Below, piece by piece: positions 35,796 through 48,725 of a DNA stretch of 64,000 nucleotides. The DNA comes from JADJDM01 sp044352985. GTDB lineage: Bacteria > Bacteroidota > Bacteroidia > B-17B0 > Aurantibacillaceae. Each line of letters opens with the position of its first letter. Positions within the stretch are counted from its first letter, which is position 1. A model generated the notes under the pieces. It saw only the letters and a list, made by a program, of their open reading frames with translations. It did not search any database and was not told the DNA's origin. The DNA lies in contig JBILCU010000005.1 of NCBI GenBank assembly GCA_044352985.1, positions 62,001-126,000 on the forward strand, in the 5' to 3' direction. The position numbers were made by a program, and so were the translations under genes.

Positions 35796-37064
35796 TTACG
35801 TTTTTTGCTTTTTCTTTTTTGCAGCGGGAAAAAGAATATTATTTAAAATTAATCTGTAACCTGCTGAATTGGGATGTAGATTTAAATCAGTTGGCGGATC
35901 TTCAACACGATGCTCATAATCTTCTGGATCGTGACCTCCGTAAAATGTCCAGGTTCCTTTTCCAAATTCTCCATGAATGTAACGGGCTTCATTAGCAGCT
36001 TTATTTTCGCCCATAATCAAAACATTTTTTTTGATATAACTTTTTTCAAAAGCAACTGTTTGTCCCCAGAATCCTTTAATTAATTGCTCGTGATTTTGAC
36101 AAAGCATAGTTGGTATTGGATCCCATTTTGCAGAAAACTCAAATAAGCTGAAAAAATCATTTTCTTTAGTCATATTATACTTTTGCCTTCTTGAATTATA
36201 AGTGTCAATAGTCGAAAATTCATATTCGAAAGGATTAACACTTAAGGTGTAATTTTCAAAAGCAAAGCCTTTACTATAGTCAATTTTTTTATTCATATTA
36301 GGATCTGCAGGATCATGATCATACATGCTTTCACAAACATCAACGCCATCCGAAGCCAGAGAAATATCATAAGAATCAGTTGCAGAACACATGGCAAATA
36401 AAAAACCACCCCCCATTGTAAAATCTCTTATTTTTTTTGCTACACCAAGCTTTAATTCTGATACTTTTTTAAAACCTAGTTTTGCTGCCATTGCCTCATT
36501 GTTTTTCACATCTTGAATATACCAGGCAGCATTTTTGTATCCGGCATAAAAACGACCATACTGTCCGGTAAAATCTTCGTGATGTAAATGCAACCAATCG
36601 TACTCTAATAATTTATTATTAATAATTTCTTCATCGTAAACTACTTCATAAGGTATTTCAGAATAAGAGAGCACCATTGTAACAGCATCATCCCAGGGTT
36701 GTTTTGTTTTTGGAGAGTAAACAGCAATTTTTGGCGGTTTCTCTAATTTAACAGCATCCATATTAACCTCCGGATTTGATATTTCACTTAAAATTGCATT
36801 ACTTTTAGCATCGGCAATAACTTCATAGCTTACTCCCCTAATAGTAAGTTCATCTATAAATGATTTATCATTATTAAACATAAAACTACCCCCACGGTAA
36901 TTTAATAGCCAATACACCTGAACATCTTTTTTTAATATCCAGTATGCAATACCATAAGCTTTTAAATGATTTTTTTGTTCCTTATCCATTGGAATGAGCA
37001 GCTGAGAAGCATATACTCCTTGAGATAAGATTACCGTTACAATGAATAATAAAAACTTTTTCAT
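35796..37064 (-). CDS. Secreted protein of the family often labelled asparagine synthetase B
   Basis: A signal peptide (KKFLLFIVTVILSQGVYAS) precedes a 400-residue domain. Motifs include LKAYGIAYWILKKDVQVYWLL, a DDAVTMVLSYSEIPYEVVYDE strand-helix pattern like that of GATase1/BPL folds, and a GGGFLFAMCSATDSYD stretch that might hold a nucleophilic Cys. Bacteroidota members are, as I recall, often annotated asparagine synthetase B, but I see no PP-loop synthetase motif and the protein is exported, so that label looks wrong. The function is unknown. The basic tail KKKKQKT is an oddity. Confidence 0.65.
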   Translation of the reverse strand: MKKFLLFIVTVILSQGVYASQLLIPMDKEQKNHLKAYGIAYWILKKDVQVYWLLNYRGGSFMFNNDKSFIDELTIRGVSYEVIADAKSNAILSEISNPEVNMDAVKLEKPPKIAVYSPKTKQPWDDAVTMVLSYSEIPYEVVYDEEIINNKLLEYDWLHLHHEDFTGQYGRFYAGYKNAAWYIQDVKNNEAMAAKLGFKKVSELKLGVAKKIRDFTMGGGFLFAMCSATDSYDISLASDGVDVCESMYDHDPADPNMNKKIDYSKGFAFENYTLSVNPFEYEFSTIDTYNSRRQKYNMTKENDFFSLFEFSAKWDPIPTMLCQNHEQLIKGFWGQTVAFEKSYIKKNVLIMGENKAANEARYIHGEFGKGTWTFYGGHDPEDYEHRVEDPPTDLNLHPNSAGYRLILNNILFPAAKKKKQKT

Positions 37065-37265
37065 GAATATTTTCTAAAACAAATTTACACGAATACAATA
37101 TAAATACAACTTGTTTTAGTTTGATTTAAAAACAAATAACAAATTAAAAAGTTTTAACTCAATTCCAATCTACCTGAATTATAACTCATTTAATAATTTA
37201 TTAAGCTGTTTTGATTTAATAAAATAAGATAAAAGCAATTAATTTCTATAACTATTTGAAAAATT

Positions 37266-37285
37266 ATTTCAATCTAGATTGAAAT
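37266..37285. repeat. Perfect 20-bp palindrome in a 306-bp gap
   Basis: ATTTCAATCTAGATTGAAAT is completely self-complementary around CTAG. It lies 86 nt downstream of the hutU stop and about 200 nt upstream of the next minus-strand start, in a gap (37065-37370) where I see no ORF. It could be an operator for the downstream gene; it lacks the T-run of a terminator. Confidence 0.55.
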
Positions 37286-37370
37286 TTTTAAATAAAAACT
37301 TCATAACCTAACTACTTATAAAGCATTGTAAAAAAACATCACCATTAATTCATCAATAAAAAAACTAGTT

Positions 37371-39374
37371 TCAAATATTGTTAAGCAATTCGTCGTCTAC
37401 TAAATTAGGGAGTGTAACTTTTAAGTTAGGTGTTCTTTCCATTTCACGTTTAATTGCAAATAATGCTTCCTTATTTCTTGCCCAACTTCTTCTGGCAATT
37501 CCATTGTTGACATCCCAGAATAACATTTGTTTTAATCTTCTATCTGCATCTTCGCTACCATCTAATACTAAACCAAAACCACCATTAATTACTTCTCCCC
37601 ATCCTACTCCTCCACCATTGTGTAAACTAATCCAGGTTGCACCACGAAATGCATCGCCAACAAAATTTTGAACAGCCATGTCGGCAGTAAATTTTGAGCC
37701 GTCATAAATATTTGATGTTTCACGGTAAGGCGAATCCGTTCCACTTACATCGTGATGATCTCTTCCTAAAACAACAGGGGCAGAAATTTCTCCCTTAGCA
37801 ATTGCATTGTTAATGGCTTCTGCAATTTTTATTCTGCCTTCGCTGTCGGCATATAAAATTCTTGCCTGAGAACCTACAACCAAATTGTTTTTCATGGCAT
37901 CTTTTATCCAGATGATATTATCACTTAATTGTTGCTTGATTTCTTCCGGAACGGTTTTATAAATTTCTTCCATTACTTGAAGAGCAATTTCATCCGTCTT
38001 GCGTAAATCCTTTTCATCTGCACTTGTACACACCCAACGGAAAGGACCAAAACCATAATCAAAACACATAGGACCTAAAATATCCTGAACATATGAGTTA
38101 TATTTAAAATCTCCGTTAGGTTTTACAATATCAGCGCCTGCCCTACTCGCTTCCAACAAAAACGCATTACCATAATCAAAGAAATACATTCCTTGTCCCG
38201 CCAATGTATTTATTGCATTTGCATGGCGAACCAAGGTTTTCTGAATTTCTTTTTTAAACAATTCAGGTTGTTCTGCCATCATATTATTACTTTCTTCTAA
38301 TGAAAAACCTACTGGATAGTATCCGCCAGCCCATGGATTGTGCAATGAACTTTGATCAGAACCTATATCAACACGAATATTTTCTTTTATCAAACGCTCC
38401 CAAAGATCCACTATGTTTCCCTGATATGCCAAAGAAACTGCTTCTCTATTGGCAACAGCATTTTTTATTCTTGGAATTAGTTGATCTAGATCATCAAACA
38501 CTTCATCAACCCAACCCTGAGAGTGACGTGTATGAGTTGCTTTCGGATTAATCTCTGCTACAATTGCAACTAATCCTGCTATTTTTCCAGCCTTTGGCTG
38601 CGCACCACTCATACCACCTAAGCCACAGGTAACAAACAATTTTCCTTTTCTTTCCTCTTCTGTTTTTGCAATTTTACGTGCAGCATTCATAACAGTAATG
38701 GTTGTGCCATGTACAATTCCTTGCGGACCTATATACATAAATGAACCGGCAGTCATTTGACCATATTGAGTTACACCGAGTGCATTAAACTTTTCCCAGT
38801 CATCGGGCTTACTGTAATTCGGAATCATCATTCCGTTTGTAACCACAACGCGAGGTGCATCTTTGTGAGATGGAAACAGTCCCATGGGATGACCGCTATA
38901 TAAAACCAATGTTTGCTCATCAGTCATTGCTGCAAGATATTGCATTGTTAACAGATACTGCGCCCAGTTTTGAAATACAGCACCATTTCCTCCATAAGTA
39001 ATTAATTCATGTGGATGCTGAGCTACAGCGTAATCTAAATTATTAGACAACATGTGCATAATAGCAGCAGCTTGTTTACATTTATGAGGATACTCGTTTA
39101 TTGGTCGCGCATAAATTTTATAATCCGGACGAAAACGATACATGTAAATTCTTCCGTAAGCAGTTAATTCAGCGGCAAATTCACTTGAAAGTACAGCATG
39201 GTGTTTAGCATCAAAATAACGTAAAGCATTTTTTATAGCTAATTTTTTTTCATCTACATTTAGAATAGCTTTACGCTTTGGAGCGTGATTAATTGAGGAA
39301 TCGTATTCTTTTATAGAAGGTAATTCAGCAGGAATACCTTGTAAAATATGTTGTTGAAAATCTTGTGTATTCAT
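37371..39374 (-). CDS. hutU: Urocanate hydratase
   Basis: HutU catalyses the second step of histidine degradation, urocanate to imidazolonepropionate, with tightly bound NAD. The 667-residue length is longer than the usual roughly 560-residue bacterial enzyme and matches the longer clade. The NAD-binding segment GLGGMSGAQPKAG is near residue 250. PHELITYGGNGAVFQNWAQY and the later ISLHNGGGVGWGE are characteristic family blocks. No hutH, hutI or hutG neighbours are present, so the pathway genes must lie elsewhere or differ. It starts about 140 nt downstream of the rRNA operon terminator. Confidence 0.95.
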   Translation of the reverse strand: MNTQDFQQHILQGIPAELPSIKEYDSSINHAPKRKAILNVDEKKLAIKNALRYFDAKHHAVLSSEFAAELTAYGRIYMYRFRPDYKIYARPINEYPHKCKQAAAIMHMLSNNLDYAVAQHPHELITYGGNGAVFQNWAQYLLTMQYLAAMTDEQTLVLYSGHPMGLFPSHKDAPRVVVTNGMMIPNYSKPDDWEKFNALGVTQYGQMTAGSFMYIGPQGIVHGTTITVMNAARKIAKTEEERKGKLFVTCGLGGMSGAQPKAGKIAGLVAIVAEINPKATHTRHSQGWVDEVFDDLDQLIPRIKNAVANREAVSLAYQGNIVDLWERLIKENIRVDIGSDQSSLHNPWAGGYYPVGFSLEESNNMMAEQPELFKKEIQKTLVRHANAINTLAGQGMYFFDYGNAFLLEASRAGADIVKPNGDFKYNSYVQDILGPMCFDYGFGPFRWVCTSADEKDLRKTDEIALQVMEEIYKTVPEEIKQQLSDNIIWIKDAMKNNLVVGSQARILYADSEGRIKIAEAINNAIAKGEISAPVVLGRDHHDVSGTDSPYRETSNIYDGSKFTADMAVQNFVGDAFRGATWISLHNGGGVGWGEVINGGFGLVLDGSEDADRRLKQMLFWDVNNGIARRSWARNKEALFAIKREMERTPNLKVTLPNLVDDELLNNI

Positions 39375-39510
39375 CTATTAAAATATGACGTGAAATTAAT
39401 TTATTTTTATTTGTGGTTTTGGATTTAACAAACTTATCTTGATTAAAGTGAAATTAATCATAAATCTTATAAATTATCTTAAACAGCAAAAATGGATATG
39501 AAATAAAACA

Positions 39511-39546
39511 AAAACCCCCCGAGGATAAATCCAAGGGGGGTTTTCT
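39511..39546 (-). terminator. rRNA operon terminator
   Basis: AAAACCCCCC (39511-39520) pairs perfectly with GGGGGGTTTT (39535-39544) around a 14-nt loop. It lies just downstream of the 5S gene on the minus strand. Runs of A and T on the two sides make it usable from both directions. Confidence 0.85.
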
Positions 39547-39552
39547 TTTAAA

Positions 39553-39663
<111 letters not shown>

Positions 39664-39761
39664 AAACGGTTGATTTTAAATTTTTATTATTAAATTTTAA
39701 ATCAATATGATTAACAAATTGAAAAAAGACATGACAGAAGGCACTAAAGTGTGCGCTAACA

Positions 39762-42628
<2,867 letters not shown>

Positions 42629-42782
42629 TCTTTTGTTATCCATCTTTTCATTTAGTATCTCTACCAAACGTTTGTATGCCCTTTTGCGTTAACATACAAA
42701 TGGTCTTGCTATCATGTCTTTCTCAATATGTCAAAGAACTTTATCTTATTAATTTTTTTTACCTATAATTAATAAAACAGTG

Positions 42783-42856
42783 TGGAGGATAACGGATTCG
42801 AACCGTTGACCCCCTGCGTGCAAGGCAGGTGCTCTAGCCAGCTGAGCTAATCCCCC
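42783..42856 (-). tRNA. tRNA-Ala (TGC anticodon)
   Basis: 74 nt with acceptor GGGGGAT/ATCCTCC (one G-T pair), D-arm AGCTCAGCTGGCTAGAGC, anticodon stem CCTGC/GCAGG with loop centre TGC, and T-arm GGTTCGAATCC. It lies in the 16S-23S spacer after tRNA-Ile, the common bacterial order. The CCA tail is not encoded. Confidence 0.96.
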
Positions 42857-42870
42857 AAATCGAGTTTATG

Positions 42871-42944
42871 TAGTCCCGAGCAGATTTGAACTGCTGACCC
42901 CTACATTATCAGTGTAGTGCTCTAACCAACTGAGCTACGGGACT
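42871..42944 (-). tRNA. tRNA-Ile (GAT anticodon)
   Basis: 74 nt with acceptor AGTCCCG/CGGGACT, D-arm AGCTCAGTTGGTTAGAGC, anticodon stem CTACA/TGTAG with loop CTGATAA (anticodon GAT), and T-arm AGTTCAAATCT. Separated by 14 nt from tRNA-Ala. The CCA tail is not encoded. Confidence 0.96.
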
Positions 42945-43194
42945 ATGTTTCTAAGTAAAAAGATTTAAGTTAAAAGTCAAAAGTATTAACCTTTTGATTT
43001 TTGACTTTTGCTTCTTGACTTGAATCCCTTAACTCATCGATTGAGCTGAACTTAGCTCGTTTTGGGTGAGTTTTAATTTAATTCTTTTCTTACATTATTT
43101 TTAAATAATATTTAGAATAGAAAATAAATAAAATTTCCACAAAAAATATCTAACCAACAGCAAGTAACTCACTTTAGTTACTACGACACTCCAG

Positions 43195-44715
<1,521 letters not shown>

Positions 44716-44944
44716 AATAAAAAGTTTGTCTGGATATTCAAATCCAGGAATTATATTCTGTTCAGGGTCGCATGTAACTTAATCATTTCTGATCTCGTAA
44801 GTCACTTGCTTGCTTGGTTAAACATTTCTTTCAAAGAACTTTTTCCCTAGTCGTTGCCTTTCGGGTCATTATATCTTCTCGCCTCACAGCGATTTTTTTT
44901 AATCTTTTTTTCTATTCCGATTTCCTTTCTCTCAAATCGGGCTG

Positions 44945-44975
44945 CAAAAGTAATCACTTTTTTTTATCTACCAAA
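44945..44975 (-). promoter_or_regulatory. rRNA promoter P2 (proximal)
   Basis: On the minus strand a -33 TTTGG (complement at 44971-44975), 18 nt, and a -7 box TACTTTTG (44945-44952), followed by GCAGCCCG. This fits the Bacteroidota primary sigma consensus TTTG-N~19-TAnnTTTG. It is about 230 nt upstream of the 16S gene. The 44716-44940 stretch is leader sequence with no ORF support. Confidence 0.75.
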
Positions 44976-45055
44976 AAATATTTTACTTTTTTTGAAAATA
45001 TTTTTTTTAGCTATTTTTTCTTTTTAATCCTTTTGCTTTATCAAAAAACGGGCTG

Positions 45056-45086
45056 CAAAGATACTCACTTTTTCTTATACTCCAAA
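45056..45086 (-). promoter_or_regulatory. rRNA promoter P1 (distal)
   Basis: Same architecture as the proximal one: TTTGG (complement at 45082-45086), exactly 18 nt, a -7 box TATCTTTG (45056-45063), then the identical GCAGCCCG. The two promoters are 111 bp apart. Tandem promoters with identical initiation-region sequence are expected for growth-rate-controlled rRNA transcription. Confidence 0.75.
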
Positions 45087-45130
45087 TTTATTTTGCATTT
45101 TTCTGAAAAAAAATAAAAAATGAATCATAT

Positions 45131-45210
45131 TTACATAATGTTTTTACGACGATAATACTCAGAAACTATGATCCCTAAGGCCATCGCTGCATTTAGGGAG
45201 AATAAAAATG
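45131..45210 (-). pseudogene. Coding-like remnant between purT and the rRNA promoters
   Basis: On the minus strand one frame reads LTFLFSLNAAMALGIIVSEY followed by YRRKNIM and a stop at 45131, with no start codon of its own. The SLNAAMALGIIVSEYYRR part resembles the last helix (motif 3, SLN-x-[SA]-x-A) of SpoU/TrmH RNA methyltransferases. It may be the C-terminal stump of such a gene, cut by an old rearrangement at the rRNA operon. It is too short for certainty, and the short TCCCTAA/TTAGGGA hairpin inside (45172-45199) may be the only functional part. Confidence 0.3.
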
Positions 45211-45215
45211 TAAGT

Positions 45216-46379
45216 TTATTTAATTGAAATTAATTTTGAATATGCTATTGCTTTATCTTTAATTTCAACAACATTAGAGTTTAATTCCCCATTTACAAGC
45301 ACTACTCCCATTCTTCTAAACTTACGTTTAGTCGGCTTGTTAAAAATTCGAATATCGGTATTTGGATTGCTTAATACCTCTTCTATTCCTTTATAAATAG
45401 GATTTTCACCATCTTCATCTGCTAATAACACTGCTGATGCTCCATTAAAAAGTAATTTAATTTCTGGAATTGGATAGGCTAAAATGGCGCGAGCATGCAA
45501 TTCAAACTCGGATAAATTTTGTGTTCCGGCAAGCGTTACCATACCTGTGTCGTGGGGTCGCGGTGAAAGCTCTGAAAAATAAACACCTTTAGATGTAAGA
45601 AAAAACTCTACTCCCCAAATACCATTACCGGTTAATGCTTTCGTAACCTTTTCCGCCATTATTTGAGCTTCTTTTAAATCATCTTCGCTCATTGCAAAAG
45701 GCTGCCAACTTTCCTGATAATCTCCGCGCTCTTGTCTGTGACCTATTGGTGGGCAAAATAGTGTTTTGCCATCTTTTTGAGTAACAGTTAAAAGGGTAAT
45801 TTCAGCGTCAAATTTAATGAACTCTTCAACTATAACTTCTTTATAATCGCCACGAGAGCCTTGCATTGCATAATCCCAGGCCTTTTCAATATCATTTCCC
45901 GACTTTAAAACACTTTGTCCTTTTCCGCTACTACTCATTAATGGCTTAACTACACAGGGAATACCTATTACAGAAACTGAATTTTTAAAATCTTCAAAAG
46001 TACTTGCATATCGATATTCTGCTGTTCTTAAGCCTAACTCTTTAGCTGCTAAATCGCGAATTGCTTTACGGTTCATAGTAAAGTTAGCTGCTTTTGCGCT
46101 TGGCACAACTGTTATTCCTTGTTGCTCAAATTCATAAAATTTTTCTGTACGAATAGCTTCAATCTCTGGTACAATAAAATCTGGTTGGTGTTTTTTTACA
46201 ATACTTGTTAATGCTTCTCCATCTAACATATTGATTACCTCAAACTCATGAGCGACTTGCATAGCGGGGGCACCAGAATAACTATCAACAGCAATTACAT
46301 GCTGACCTAAGCGCTGAAAGGCTATTACCAATTCTTTACCTAACTCTCCTGAACCTAATAAAAGTATTTTCTTTTGCAT
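45216..46379 (-). CDS. purT: Formate-dependent phosphoribosylglycinamide formyltransferase
   Basis: PurT makes formylglycinamide ribonucleotide from GAR, formate and ATP in purine synthesis. The 387-residue ATP-grasp protein has the N-terminal nucleotide-binding fold KILLLGSGELGKELVIAFQR. The ATP-grasp core includes PCVVKPLMSSSGKGQSV and GVEFFLTSKGVYFSELSPRP (metal-binding E and N/S residues), ending in the family's SPRPHDTGMVT block. ATG 46379 (MQKKILLLG) is chosen because the longer frame runs into the neighbouring gene. Confidence 0.95.
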   Translation of the reverse strand: MQKKILLLGSGELGKELVIAFQRLGQHVIAVDSYSGAPAMQVAHEFEVINMLDGEALTSIVKKHQPDFIVPEIEAIRTEKFYEFEQQGITVVPSAKAANFTMNRKAIRDLAAKELGLRTAEYRYASTFEDFKNSVSVIGIPCVVKPLMSSSGKGQSVLKSGNDIEKAWDYAMQGSRGDYKEVIVEEFIKFDAEITLLTVTQKDGKTLFCPPIGHRQERGDYQESWQPFAMSEDDLKEAQIMAEKVTKALTGNGIWGVEFFLTSKGVYFSELSPRPHDTGMVTLAGTQNLSEFELHARAILAYPIPEIKLLFNGASAVLLADEDGENPIYKGIEEVLSNPNTDIRIFNKPTKRKFRRMGVVLVNGELNSNVVEIKDKAIAYSKLISIK

Positions 46380-46398
46380 TGTGTTATATATTGTTTGA

Positions 46399-47013
46399 TT
46401 ATTTTGAAAATTGAGCGATAACAAAATTCACGACGTATCCCGCTGCTAAACCAATTCCTCCACCTATTAAACCTTTTACTCTACGCTTAGATCTAGCTCT
46501 TCTTTCATAGCCTAAAAGATAAGGATCGTGATCTATAAAATAGGGATTTGAAATGGTTTCATGACGAATACGAACTTTAGGTATGCCACATAAACTAAAA
46601 AAAGTAAATGGAACAATTGGGCCAATAAAATTACCAGAAAGTCCGCCTAAAAAACCGGCAGCCATACCCCCGTAAAAAGCTCCTTTTGCTGTAAATCCTT
46701 TTTTTGCATCACGCTCACCATGCATGTAATAAATCATTTCATCGCGAGTAAAATAATTCCCAATTAAAGTATCGTATCGGTAATAATATCTAATGTTTCC
46801 GTTTGAAAAATTGATAGAAAATAAATCCTCATTATCTAATGTGAATTTTTGTAAAGAATCTTTAGTGTCAATAATAGTAACACCGCCCAATAAAGTATCT
46901 AAAACAGGTGAAACAAAAATTTTTCCGTTTAGTAAAAACAAAGTATCCTTTGGCTGCTGTGCTTCTAATAAAAATGAATTGAAAATCAACAATAAGCAAT
47001 AGATTCTATGCAT
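46399..47013 (-). CDS. Exported membrane-associated protein with glycine-zipper segments
   Basis: The 204-residue protein begins with a signal peptide (HRIYCLLLIFNSFLLEAQQP). A beta-rich middle (FLLNGKIFVSPVLDTLLGGV) follows. Two glycine-rich hydrophobic stretches, AFYGGMAAGFLGGLSGNFIG and GLIGGGIGLAAGYVVNFV, resemble glycine zippers that pack in a membrane. A basic RRARSKRRVKG lies between them. No family recognised. It is 20 nt upstream of purT on the same strand, which is probably coincidental. Confidence 0.7.
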   Translation of the reverse strand: MHRIYCLLLIFNSFLLEAQQPKDTLFLLNGKIFVSPVLDTLLGGVTIIDTKDSLQKFTLDNEDLFSINFSNGNIRYYYRYDTLIGNYFTRDEMIYYMHGERDAKKGFTAKGAFYGGMAAGFLGGLSGNFIGPIVPFTFFSLCGIPKVRIRHETISNPYFIDHDPYLLGYERRARSKRRVKGLIGGGIGLAAGYVVNFVIAQFSK

Positions 47014-47016
47014 TTG

Positions 47017-47292
47017 TTAAAAAAAATTGTTGAACATTAATTTTGAAACAAGCTGGGCAAACATTATAAAAGCTGAAAAGGAAAAAGAAATCACAATCCA
47101 TTTACCTCCAGATATTTTTTTAAAAAACAATTGAAAAATTAGAATTAAAAATGTAACCATAAGAGGTATTAAAGCAGCATTAAAACTAATACTTTTTAAT
47201 ATTTCACCATGAAATAATGATTCAATTGCCCTTTGCATACCGCAGCTGGGGCAATCAATAAAAAAATATTTTTTGAAATAACAATCTAACAT
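47017..47292 (-). CDS. DUF2752 small membrane protein
   Basis: The frame is open to 47397, but the ATG at 47292 overlaps the TGA of the preceding gene (TGATG) and starts just before the diagnostic CPSCGMQRAIESLFHG motif, so that start is preferred (91 aa). Two hydrophobic helices follow. DUF2752 proteins are small membrane proteins of unknown function. The tight coupling to the DUF4190 gene suggests a joint role in the cell envelope. Confidence 0.82.
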   Translation of the reverse strand: MLDCYFKKYFFIDCPSCGMQRAIESLFHGEILKSISFNAALIPLMVTFLILIFQLFFKKISGGKWIVISFSFSAFIMFAQLVSKLMFNNFF

Positions 47293-47651
47293 CAATTCAA
47301 AAGAGAAAAAGCCCCAATTGCAGTGCCAACAAAAACAACTATAATAAATGCTATTATAAAATATATGGCAGACAAACACAGTCCCACAATTGCGCAAATT
47401 CTCCCTGCTTTTAAATTATTGTATGATGCAAGGGAATACCAAGTAGGATTAGCTTCATAAGCTTTTTTACCTGCACTTGAAATATACAAAGCGATGATTC
47501 CTAAAATTATACCAGGTAACCCATAAAGCCAACATGAAATAATAGATAATATACCTAAAACTAAAGTTGCTGTAGAATTAGGCACTACCTGCTGACCATA
47601 CTGAAAATTTGGCTGTTGCCATTGATTATTGTTGGATTGATTATTTTCCAT
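47292..47651 (-). CDS. DUF4190-type membrane protein
   Basis: The 119-residue protein has a Gln/Asn-rich N-terminus (ENNQSNNNQWQQPNFQYGQQ) and two hydrophobic hairpins: ATLVLGILSIISCWLYGLPG with GIILGIIALYISSAGKKAYE, then KAGRICAIVGLCLSAIYFII. This is the layout of DUF4190/CCC-motif proteins, which are often coupled to DUF2752 genes as here. Function unknown. Confidence 0.8.
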   Translation of the reverse strand: MENNQSNNNQWQQPNFQYGQQVVPNSTATLVLGILSIISCWLYGLPGIILGIIALYISSAGKKAYEANPTWYSLASYNNLKAGRICAIVGLCLSAIYFIIAFIIVVFVGTAIGAFSLLN

Positions 47652-47698
47652 AAACGAAAATGATAAAAAAATAAAGTTAATTTATTTGTATGAATAAA

Positions 47699-47730
47699 AA
47701 AAGCCAAAAAGCACTTGCTTTTTGGCTTTT
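47699..47730. terminator. Bidirectional terminator downstream of mdh
   Basis: A perfect 14-bp stem (AAAAGCCAAAAAGC with GCTTTTTGGCTTTT) and a 4-nt loop ACTT, flanked by A and T runs. It lies 18 nt after the mdh stop on the minus strand and ahead of the DUF4190 gene. Confidence 0.88.
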
Positions 47731-47747
47731 AAAAAATAGAAAAAATA

Positions 47748-48689
47748 TTATGCTACATTAATAGAGCTCAACACATTGTTCATGTTACGAACTGCATCTG
47801 CACTTTTATTAAACATAGCTTGTTCATCAGCGTTTAATTTAACATCAATGATTTTCTCCCAACCATTTTTTCCTATTACAACTGGAACACCTAAACAAAT
47901 GTCTTTTTGTCCGTATTCTCCGTTTAATGAAACACAGCAAGGGAATAATTTTTTCTGATCGTTCAAGATTGAATCCACCAAAGAAGCAACTGCTGCACCT
48001 GGTGCATACCATGCAGAAGTTCCTAACATGCCCGTTAACGTTGCTCCGCCAACCATAGTATCAGCTGCTACTTTTTTCAATGCGTCTGCATCTAAGAATT
48101 GAGAAACAGGTACACCTTTGTAAGAAGCTAAACGGGTTAAAGGAATCATGGTCGTATCACCATGGCCACCAATTACCATTCCTTCGATATCGTTTGGAGA
48201 GCAATTTAATGCAAGAGATAAATAGCATTTAAAACGAGCGCTATCCAAAATACCACCCATGCCAATGATACGGTTTTTAGGCAATTTACTTTCATTTAAA
48301 GCAAGAAATGTCATAGTATCCATTGGATTACTTACTACAACGATTACTGCATTTGGAGAGTGTTTTAATACGTTTTCTGTAACACCTTTTACAATGCCTG
48401 CATTTATTCCGATTAACTCTTCACGAGTCATTCCAGGTTTACGTGGAATACCACTTGTAATAACAACAACATCGCTACCTGCTGTTTTTGAATAATCATT
48501 TGTGCTTCCGCTAACACGTGTTTCGAAACCGTTTAACGTTGCAGTTTGCATCATATCTAATGCTTTTCCTTCTGCAAAATTTTCACGGATATCCAATAAA
48601 ACTACTTCACTTGCAATTCTTCTGAATGCGATAGCATCTGCACAGGTTGCACCTACATTACCTGCACCTACGATTGTTACTTTACTCAT
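47748..48689 (-). CDS. mdh: Malate dehydrogenase
   Basis: A 313-residue LDH-like malate dehydrogenase of the tricarboxylic acid cycle, converting malate and NAD to oxaloacetate. The NAD fold starts KVTIVGAGNVGATCADAIAF. The substrate and catalytic regions GIPRKPGMTREELIGIN and VIGGHGDTTMIPL (catalytic His) are intact. This is the LDH-like MDH clade common in Bacteroidota. It is followed by a strong terminator, and gyrB lies upstream with a 36-nt gap. Confidence 0.96.
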   Translation of the reverse strand: MSKVTIVGAGNVGATCADAIAFRRIASEVVLLDIRENFAEGKALDMMQTATLNGFETRVSGSTNDYSKTAGSDVVVITSGIPRKPGMTREELIGINAGIVKGVTENVLKHSPNAVIVVVSNPMDTMTFLALNESKLPKNRIIGMGGILDSARFKCYLSLALNCSPNDIEGMVIGGHGDTTMIPLTRLASYKGVPVSQFLDADALKKVAADTMVGGATLTGMLGTSAWYAPGAAVASLVDSILNDQKKLFPCCVSLNGEYGQKDICLGVPVVIGKNGWEKIIDVKLNADEQAMFNKSADAVRNMNNVLSSINVA

Positions 48690-48725
48690 TTTTCTTTGTT
48701 TTGTTTTTATTTTGATTATTAAATA

